From NCBI RefSeq assembly GCF_006861775.1, contig NZ_VDGG01000007.1, forward strand, positions 46,507 through 110,506: DNA of 64,000 nt, written 5' to 3'. Origin of the DNA: Psychrobacillus soli (GTDB lineage Bacteria; Bacillota; Bacilli; Bacillales_A; Planococcaceae). Every line of letters begins with the position of its first letter. Position 1 is the stretch's first letter. The position numbers and the translations under genes were made by a program. Below are positions 58,675 through 64,000 of the stretch, piece by piece. The notes below the pieces were generated by a model. The model was not told the DNA's origin. It worked only from the letters and a program-made list of their open reading frames with translations, and ran no database searches.

Positions 58675-59610
58675 TTGGTAAAAAAACAATATGCTTTATT
58701 GAAAAGATTGCGAGCGTCACATATAAAAGAGGAGGATATCCGTAAAGATATACACCAAATAGAGTCTGGGGTTCGCGGAGAAAATCGACTATTGCAGAAA
58801 TTAAAGGAATTGCGCTTGCCAGGTTCGTATCGAATTTTCTCAGATGTAGGGTTACAATCTGGTGAGTGGAAAGTGCAGATTGATTGTTTAATAGTTACTG
58901 ACCGGTGTTGCATCGTGTTAGAGTCTAAAAATATTAGCGACGATTTGTATTTTAATGAGGATGCTGATGAATTTTATAAAGTAGATAGAAATGGTAACGA
59001 AATAGCATATCGAAATCCTTATTTTCAACTTTTGAAACATATCCGTTTTATGAAAGAGTTCTTCCGATTATTAAATCTCCCCCAAATGAACGTTACAGGT
59101 GCCGTGGTATTGACCGCCAAATCCTGTAGAATCCGTCAGAAACCTGCCCATTATCCAATTTTCAAATTAGAAAGTATTATTGAGAAAATCATTCACATGT
59201 ATGAACTTCCATCTTCTTTTCAATTGAGTAGTGAACAGCTAGACTTCGTTGAAAAAATGATATGGAAAAAGCAATCTGCTTTTATCCATCGCCCCCTTTG
59301 TGAAAGCTATCATATTTCTCCAAATGAGTTGATTCGAGGAGTGGAATGCCCAAACTGTAGCACTTTAGGCATGAAGCGAACAGGTAAAACTTGGACATGT
59401 ATTAAATGCGATCAAAGGTCCCGCGATGCTCATAAAAATGCAGTGCAAGAGTACTTTTGGTTGGTGAGTAAAGAAATAAGAAATAAAGATTTTCGTGTTT
59501 TCTGTCAGGTAGATTCCGTTTATGCAGCTTCTCGGATGCTCAATAGTATGGATTTACAAGTTCATAGAGCTGGACCTAAGACATTTTATACACAGAAAAA
59601 GGATCGATGA
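58675..59610 (+). CDS. NERD domain protein with C-terminal zinc ribbon
   Basis: The 311-residue protein has a NERD (nuclease-related) domain, about 30-150, with a PD-(D/E)XK-like set of residues: Glu36 (RGENRLL), Asp70 (VQIDCLI) and Glu83/Lys85 (VLESKN). The C-terminal part holds CPNCSTLGMKRTGKTWTCIKC, a zinc ribbon. Function is unknown; NERD proteins are thought to act on nucleic acids. The start is TTG 58675 after GGAGGTGA. It is on the plus strand, convergent with degU, between a lipoprotein gene and a family A array. Confidence 0.82.
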   Translation: MVKKQYALLKRLRASHIKEEDIRKDIHQIESGVRGENRLLQKLKELRLPGSYRIFSDVGLQSGEWKVQIDCLIVTDRCCIVLESKNISDDLYFNEDADEFYKVDRNGNEIAYRNPYFQLLKHIRFMKEFFRLLNLPQMNVTGAVVLTAKSCRIRQKPAHYPIFKLESIIEKIIHMYELPSSFQLSSEQLDFVEKMIWKKQSAFIHRPLCESYHISPNELIRGVECPNCSTLGMKRTGKTWTCIKCDQRSRDAHKNAVQEYFWLVSKEIRNKDFRVFCQVDSVYAASRMLNSMDLQVHRAGPKTFYTQKKDR

Positions 59611-59628
59611 TCATCGGTCCTTTTTTTG
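59598..59628 (+). terminator. Terminator of the NERD gene
   Basis: AAGGATCGATG and CATCGGTCCTT arms (one G-T pair) with TTTTTTTG following. It overlaps the last NERD codons. Confidence 0.8.
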
Positions 59629-59641
59629 TTGGTTGAGTAGT

Positions 59642-59779
59642 GAATGGCGAGATAGAGTTGTATTTTTGGTGAATCGCAAGGTAGGATCTCCGAATCGCAA
59701 GATACTATACCAGAATCGCAAAATAGAGGCGGCAAATCGCAAGATACACTCTCTAAATCGCAAGATCCACCACTTCCAC
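59642..59779 (+). repeat. Family A array: five to six units of the phased repeat
   Basis: AATCGCAAGATA-type motifs start at 59672, 59693, 59714, 59735 and 59756, exactly 21 bp apart, with a degenerate unit before (AATGGCGAGATA at 59643). The array lies between two terminators of the convergent NERD and degU genes. Confidence 0.88.
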
Positions 59780-59784
59780 TACAC

Positions 59785-59816
59785 AAAAAATCCTCTTGCC
59801 CGCGGGCAAGAGGATT
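59785..59816 (-). terminator. Terminator of degSU
   Basis: AATCCTCTTGCCCG and CGGGCAAGAGGATT form a perfect stem followed by TTTTTTGTG on the minus strand, 11 bp after the degU stop. Confidence 0.9.
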
Positions 59817-59826
59817 CATTACATAT

Positions 59827-60501
59827 TTAGCGTACTTCCACCCAACCATTTTTGATGCCGGTTACTACGGCTTGGGTGCGGTCGTTGACGTTCATTTTTT
59901 GTAAAATGCTGGAAACGTGGTTTTTTACTGTTTTTTCGGAGATGAATAGCGTTTCTCCGATGGTGCGGTTACTTTGGCCATCTGTTAGTAATTGGAGCAC
60001 TTCGCATTCGCGCTTAGTTAGTAAGTGGAATGGGCGGCGAATTTCTGTTTGATGGAAGTTCCCTTTATTTTCACGTTCGCTTAGGCGACGGAATTCTGCT
60101 ACTAGGTTGCGTGTTACTTTTGGATGTAGGTAAGAGCCGCCTTTTGCTACTACTTTAATCGCAGAGACGATTGCGTTTGCATCCATTTCTTTTAGCATGT
60201 ATCCTAGTGCGCCTGTTTTTAGGGCATGGGATACGTATGATTCGTCATCGTGAATAGATAGGATGATTACTTTTGCGTCAGGATATTTTTCTAATAAGTC
60301 AGCTGTTGCTTCTACTCCATTTTTTGTTGGCATATTTATATCCATAAGTACTACATCTGGTGAGTATTGTTCATATAAACGTAGTACGTCATTGCCATCG
60401 TCACCTTCTGCCGCTACTTCGAATGTGTCCTCGAAATCTAGGATGCGTTTTACTCCTTCACGGAATAGTTGGTGATCATCTATAATAATAATTTTCGTCA
60501 T
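59827..60501 (-). CDS. degU: DegU, response regulator of competence, motility and exoenzymes
   Basis: The 224-residue NarL/LuxR-type regulator has a receiver domain with phosphoacceptor Asp54 (VVLMDINMP) and a C-terminal HTH ([40 protein letters not shown]). ATG 60501 is preferred, eight bases after AGGAGG; the ATG at 60507 is too near. DegU activates exoenzyme genes and can control flagellar and comK expression, so its clients include nearby operons. Confidence 0.96.
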   Translation of the reverse strand: MTKIIIIDDHQLFREGVKRILDFEDTFEVAAEGDDGNDVLRLYEQYSPDVVLMDINMPTKNGVEATADLLEKYPDAKVIILSIHDDESYVSHALKTGALGYMLKEMDANAIVSAIKVVAKGGSYLHPKVTRNLVAEFRRLSERENKGNFHQTEIRRPFHLLTKRECEVLQLLTDGQSNRTIGETLFISEKTVKNHVSSILQKMNVNDRTQAVVTGIKNGWVEVR

Positions 60502-60535
60502 GTACATTTCCTCCTAATAAAAACTGCAATAGTTA

Positions 60536-61681
60536 TTATTTCTCTTTTAACGGAATGCTAAACAAAATGGTGGTGCCTTTGCCTGGGGAAGAAATGATTT
60601 TCATCGTTCCTTCGAGCAAGTCCACTCGTTCTTGCATACCGATTAAACCAAATGATTTGTCTTTTGCAACTTGTGGATCGAAACCGACCCCATTATCTTT
60701 GACGATAATATTCATCTTTTGTTGCAACCATTCTACTTTTACCCATGCTTCCGAGAACTTTCCATGTTTAATACTGTTCGTTAAACATTCTTGAACTAAC
60801 CGGAAAATGGCTACTTCGAAATTGGTTTGCATCCGATTGTCTTCTCCGAATGCTTGGAAATTAATTTTTTTCGTTGGATTGTATTCCTCAATCGTAGATA
60901 TGTATTTTCTAAGTGTTGGAATTAGTCCTAAATCATCGAGTGCCATTGGGCGAAGATCGTAAATGATTCGACGAACTTCTGAAAGCGCATTACGAACCAT
61001 TGTCTTTAGTTCGATAATTTCTTTCATCGCTTCGTCTCCACCACGCTGCTCGTATGTAAGATTGATCAAATCTGTTCTAAGTAATACATTTGCAAGCATT
61101 TGTGCGGGTCCATCATGTATTTCACGAGAAAGTCTTTTACGCTCTTCCTCTTGGGCTTCGATAATTTTTAGTGTGAAATCTTGTTTAATCTTGGCGTTTT
61201 CAAGTGCCGCTCCTACATTTTTTAAGTCAGACGTTAAATAATTCATCACTATATTTACTTGGTTAACTAGTTGATCAGCACGGTCGATCATTTCTAATAG
61301 CCCTTGTAATCTGCGTTCTAATTCATCTCTTCGTTGTCGTAACTGTTTTTCTTCGTTTCGTTTAATGAGAAGATTTATTTGAATTTCGTTTGCAGTTTCA
61401 TAAGCACTACGGACTTGAGGTTCATCGTAGGAGTCAAAGTTTTTTGAGACTTCGGCTAATCGGTTTCGCGCTAGCCTTGAGTTAGCTTCCAGCGTATCGC
61501 CCTCTAAAATAACTATTTCAATATTACTTCGAATAATTTCAAGCTCAACTTTCATTTCTTCGAAGCTTTGTCGACTTTGTTCGCTTATAATGAATATATC
61601 CCTTTTCGAGTGATCCATCACTTCGACCATTCGATCGAAAATAACATCTAACGATTGAGTATTTAGATTCTTTTTCGTCAT
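60536..61681 (-). CDS. degS: DegS, cytoplasmic sensor histidine kinase
   Basis: The 381-residue kinase has a long N-terminal coiled coil (about 1-180), the phosphoacceptor His189 in SREIHDGPAQ and an HATPase domain with KDNGVGFD and GLIGMQERV. It has no membrane segment, typical of DegS. The degU ORF begins 35 bp downstream in the same operon. Upstream, a TATAAT-like box at about 61739-61744 could be the promoter. Confidence 0.96.
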   Translation of the reverse strand: MTKKNLNTQSLDVIFDRMVEVMDHSKRDIFIISEQSRQSFEEMKVELEIIRSNIEIVILEGDTLEANSRLARNRLAEVSKNFDSYDEPQVRSAYETANEIQINLLIKRNEEKQLRQRRDELERRLQGLLEMIDRADQLVNQVNIVMNYLTSDLKNVGAALENAKIKQDFTLKIIEAQEEERKRLSREIHDGPAQMLANVLLRTDLINLTYEQRGGDEAMKEIIELKTMVRNALSEVRRIIYDLRPMALDDLGLIPTLRKYISTIEEYNPTKKINFQAFGEDNRMQTNFEVAIFRLVQECLTNSIKHGKFSEAWVKVEWLQQKMNIIVKDNGVGFDPQVAKDKSFGLIGMQERVDLLEGTMKIISSPGKGTTILFSIPLKEK

Positions 61682-61817
61682 CTGTTTTTTTCTCCTTTAA
61701 GCATGCATATGAGTCTCCATTCATAAATGCTGACAAACCCTATTATAGCACTTAATAACTAAAAATAAATTAAAATTACTTTACAAGTATATTTCAAATG
61801 ATACAGGAGGTTGTTTT

Positions 61818-62453
61818 ATGAGAAATGACTACAGGACAGTAAAAGGCTACGGTGAAAGCGAGATTATCATTCAAAAGTCACGCTTTCTAACATTTGTCGA
61901 CCGTGCCGAAACCGAGCAAGAGGCACAGGATTTTATTCATAATATCAAACAACTACATAGAGATGCTACTCATAACTGTTCCGCTTACATAATTGGGGAG
62001 CATGATAACATCCAAAAAGCAAACGATGACGGGGAGCCAAGTGGTACTGCGGGGGTGCCGATGCTAGAAGTGCTGAAAAAACAAGGGATAAAAGATACAG
62101 TAGTTGTTGTCACACGTTATTTTGGAGGGATTAAACTTGGTGGTGGAGGTCTTATTCGCGCGTATGGAAAAGCAACGACAGAAGGAATTGATGCAGCGAA
62201 TGTAGTAGAACGAAAGTTACATCACTTGATGAAAGTTCAGGTCGATTACACATGGCTAGGCAAAGTGGAAAATGAAGTACGAAATTCAGACTATCCGTTG
62301 AAAGAAATTAATTATGCGGATTCCGTCGAAGTGTTCGTCTATACGAAAGCGGATGAAGAGTCCATATTTACAGATTGGATGACGGAAATGACGAATGGGC
62401 AAGCAAAAATGGAAGTTGTCGAAAAAGAATTTTTGGAATTTGATGTGAATTGA
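61818..62453 (+). CDS. yvyE: YvyE/YigZ (IMPACT) family protein
   Basis: The 211-residue protein has an IMPACT N-terminal domain (DDGEPSGTAGVPMLEVLKKQ, VTRYFGGIKLGGGGLIRAYGKA) and a DUF1949 C-terminal domain. Yeast and mammalian relatives contact ribosomes; the bacterial role is unclear. Divergent from degS, as in B. subtilis. AGGAGGTTGTTTT precedes the ATG. Confidence 0.93.
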   Translation: MRNDYRTVKGYGESEIIIQKSRFLTFVDRAETEQEAQDFIHNIKQLHRDATHNCSAYIIGEHDNIQKANDDGEPSGTAGVPMLEVLKKQGIKDTVVVVTRYFGGIKLGGGGLIRAYGKATTEGIDAANVVERKLHHLMKVQVDYTWLGKVENEVRNSDYPLKEINYADSVEVFVYTKADEESIFTDWMTEMTNGQAKMEVVEKEFLEFDVN

Positions 62454-62481
62454 ATTATACTTTTACATAAGAGGTGATGAA

Positions 62482-63639
62482 ATGAAAAAGTTATCCATAT
62501 TAATTCTATTGCTTATTAGTTTAAGTGTAGCTCCCATGATTTCTTCTGCTTCTTGTCCAACTCCCGTGTACTGGGACGGAGTGGAACTAAAATCAGGACA
62601 AATCGGGCGAGTGCTCATTCAAAAACCAACGACTATTTACAAAAATGTGCATGGTACTTTCGAATTTTCACGAACAGTTAAACCGGGTGAAAATTATCGC
62701 GTCTATGCAGATAAATCGACTTATTACCATCTTGGTGGCGGCTTAGTTATAAAGGATGACGAATCGATTTTGTATCAAACACCTTCTAAGCAGAAATTAG
62801 TTTGTTCAAAGAATGCCACTACATCATTTACGATTGGTGATACTGCAGCATCTGTTACACCTAAGCTTGGAATCGTGCAAAAAAAGGTGATCAATGAATT
62901 TGGTACTTCCACTTCTATTTATCACCAAAACTATCAAAATTTTTATGCGATCAGCTTTTTAAACAATAAAATTGCCTCACTTTATACGAAAGATAAGCAT
63001 TACAAGGTGAATGGTGTTTCGATTTCGAACACAGTTAGTCAACTAGAAAATAGACTAGGAACAAATTATCAAACGACTGGGAATACATATCCGATCGAAA
63101 TCATCACGTACCAATTACCAAAATATGAAGCGAACTTTTTTATCGATGTACATAATGACAATAAAATTTCTGCCATTCTCTTAATAGATTATCAATTAAT
63201 GAATAAAAACCCGAATTTATATCCGAAAAAGTCAACTTCTTTAGAAGCAAGTTATGAAACTATGTTATTTGAGTTAATCAATGCGGAAAGAAAGGTTCAA
63301 GGTGTTCCTGTTTTGCAAAATGCTTCCAAGGTGGCTGCAGTTGCACGAAAACATAGTGCTGATATGGGGACGAATGAGTATTTTAGTCATGATAATTTGA
63401 AGGGGCAGTCGCCGTTTGATCGACTTGCAACGGATGGTGTAACGTTTAGAAATGCTGGGGAGAATATAGCGACGGGGTATACGAATGCTTATTTTGCCCA
63501 TGAGGCTTTGATGAATTCGCTTGGTCACCGTAAGAATATTGTGAGCACTGCGTATACACATGTTGGTGTTGGTGTTTTCTTTGCTAAGTGGACGTATGGA
63601 TCGATTCCGTATTATACAGAGAATTTTATTAAGCCTTAG
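62482..63639 (+). CDS. Secreted CAP-domain protein
   Basis: The 385-residue exported protein has a signal peptide (about 1-23), a CAP-associated N-terminal region (about 110-240, with VINEFGTSTSIY and VSQLENRLG) and a C-terminal CAP/SCP domain (about 260-382). CAP motifs FELINAERKVQGVPVL, ARKHSADM and GENIATGYTNA are visible. Similar B. subtilis proteins are YlbC and YkwD, of unknown function. GAGGTGATGAA precedes the ATG; yvyE ends 28 bp upstream. Confidence 0.87.
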   Translation: MKKLSILILLLISLSVAPMISSASCPTPVYWDGVELKSGQIGRVLIQKPTTIYKNVHGTFEFSRTVKPGENYRVYADKSTYYHLGGGLVIKDDESILYQTPSKQKLVCSKNATTSFTIGDTAASVTPKLGIVQKKVINEFGTSTSIYHQNYQNFYAISFLNNKIASLYTKDKHYKVNGVSISNTVSQLENRLGTNYQTTGNTYPIEIITYQLPKYEANFFIDVHNDNKISAILLIDYQLMNKNPNLYPKKSTSLEASYETMLFELINAERKVQGVPVLQNASKVAAVARKHSADMGTNEYFSHDNLKGQSPFDRLATDGVTFRNAGENIATGYTNAYFAHEALMNSLGHRKNIVSTAYTHVGVGVFFAKWTYGSIPYYTENFIKP

Positions 63640-63911
63640 CTAATTATTAAACACGTCTTCGGTGTACTTTGGACTTGAATGTATTCTAATACCATTGCCG
63701 CCCCCTTCTATATATTTCGGTAATCCTATTACTAACATTCGTCCGTCGTACTCCTACAACGAAATTAAAAAAAATTTAATTACTTTAGGCTAATTAGAGA
63801 ATAACTACTTTCTTATATATTTTAAGCCCACGTACATTGTCTTTTTTGAATCTATAAAAAAGGTGACCACATCTAAAGTGTACCCTTTGTAAAGGACATT
63901 TTTAAAAAAGG
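63640..63911. other. Intergenic stretch at the border of an IS3-type element
   Basis: No supported gene. GTGTACCCTTTGTAAAGGAC (about 63877-63896) reads on the minus strand as GTCCTTTACAAAGGGTACAC and is a candidate IS terminal inverted repeat, because the transposase ORF ends just beyond. Its left partner is outside the window. Confidence 0.45.
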
Positions 63912-64000
63912 TTAGCCTGCTTTAAGAAGATGATCTCTGTATTGTACAGGGGTCATCCTTTTTAAATTCCATTGGTATCTGTAATGATTATAATAGGTCA
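63912..64000 (-). mobile_element. IS3-family transposase OrfB, C-terminal end only
   Basis: The minus-strand frame from 64000 to the TAA at 63912 codes for TYYNHYRYQWNLKRMTPVQY and ends DHLLKAG, the typical last residues of IS3/IS150-group OrfB transposases. The element extends beyond the window, so completeness is unknown. Confidence 0.87.

Overview
The window looks like a chromosomal segment of a low-GC, motile Bacillales bacterium. Gene content and order (degS-degU-degV-comFA-comFC-yvyF-flgM-flgN-flgK-flgL-fliW-csrA-hag, flaG-fliD-fliS-fliT, hpf-secA-prfB, yvjA-cccB, ftsE-ftsX, ctpB, minJ-csbA) follow Bacillus subtilis closely. The intergenic repeats and the catE-like, ilv-leu and chemoreceptor blocks set between these genes suggest a Planococcaceae/Caryophanaceae relative (Psychrobacillus, Solibacillus, Sporosarcina or similar). 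That genus-level guess is inference. No rRNA or tRNA gene was seen.

Layout. 1-3.9 kb: addB (truncated by the window edge), signal peptidase I and a VTT-domain membrane protein. 4-5 kb: azlCD branched-chain amino-acid exporter. 5.4-14 kb: cell-division and envelope block (csbA, minJ, ctpB, a TlpA-type thioredoxin, an EnvC-like M23 hydrolase, ftsX, ftsE, cccB, yvjA). 15-21 kb: prfB (with its programmed frameshift), secA, hpf, a PilZ protein and an NlpC/P60 hydrolase. 21-24 kb: a chemoreceptor and a CatE-type dioxygenase. 24.5-35.9 kb: branched-chain amino-acid biosynthesis on the minus strand, in transcription order ilvD, T-box leader, ilvB-ilvN-ilvC-leuA-leuB-leuC-leuD-ilvA. 36-42 kb: a membrane protein, two tandem chemoreceptors and a LysM-NlpC/P60 hydrolase. 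41.5-54.5 kb: late flagellar genes. 54.6-57.9 kb: yvyF, comFC, comFA, degV. 58-64 kb: a lipoprotein, a NERD protein, degU, degS, yvyE, a CAP-domain protein and the 3' end of an IS3-family transposase.

Main unusual observations. (1) The flagellin gene is split by a 362-nt group I intron with recognisable P, Q, R and S core elements; removing it restores the conserved flagellin C-terminus exactly. The same mRNA carries a CsrA-type hairpin and a sigma-D promoter. (2) Two families of short motifs (AATCGCAAGATA and GAAAGCAACCAATT) form arrays with a strict 21-bp period. All seven arrays seen lie at gene 3' ends, most of them a few to a few tens of bases from an intrinsic terminator. I know of no described function. 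(3) A convergent sce7726/sce7725-type gene pair, one member with a PD-(D/E)XK-like nuclease signature, sits inside the flagellar cluster. (4) A hairpin-forming dispersed element lies inside the leuC-leuD operon, a near-perfect 53-bp palindrome lies near 14.1 kb, and the 5' end of ilvA appears frameshifted.

How the genes work together. Several sigma-D promoters, FlgM, FliW and CsrA form the late flagellar control circuit. DegS/DegU would link motility and exoenzyme decisions. FtsEX with the adjacent M23 protein forms a division-linked wall-hydrolysis unit, and MinJ places the septum. The T-box ties the ilv-leu operon to tRNA charging, probably tRNA-Ile.
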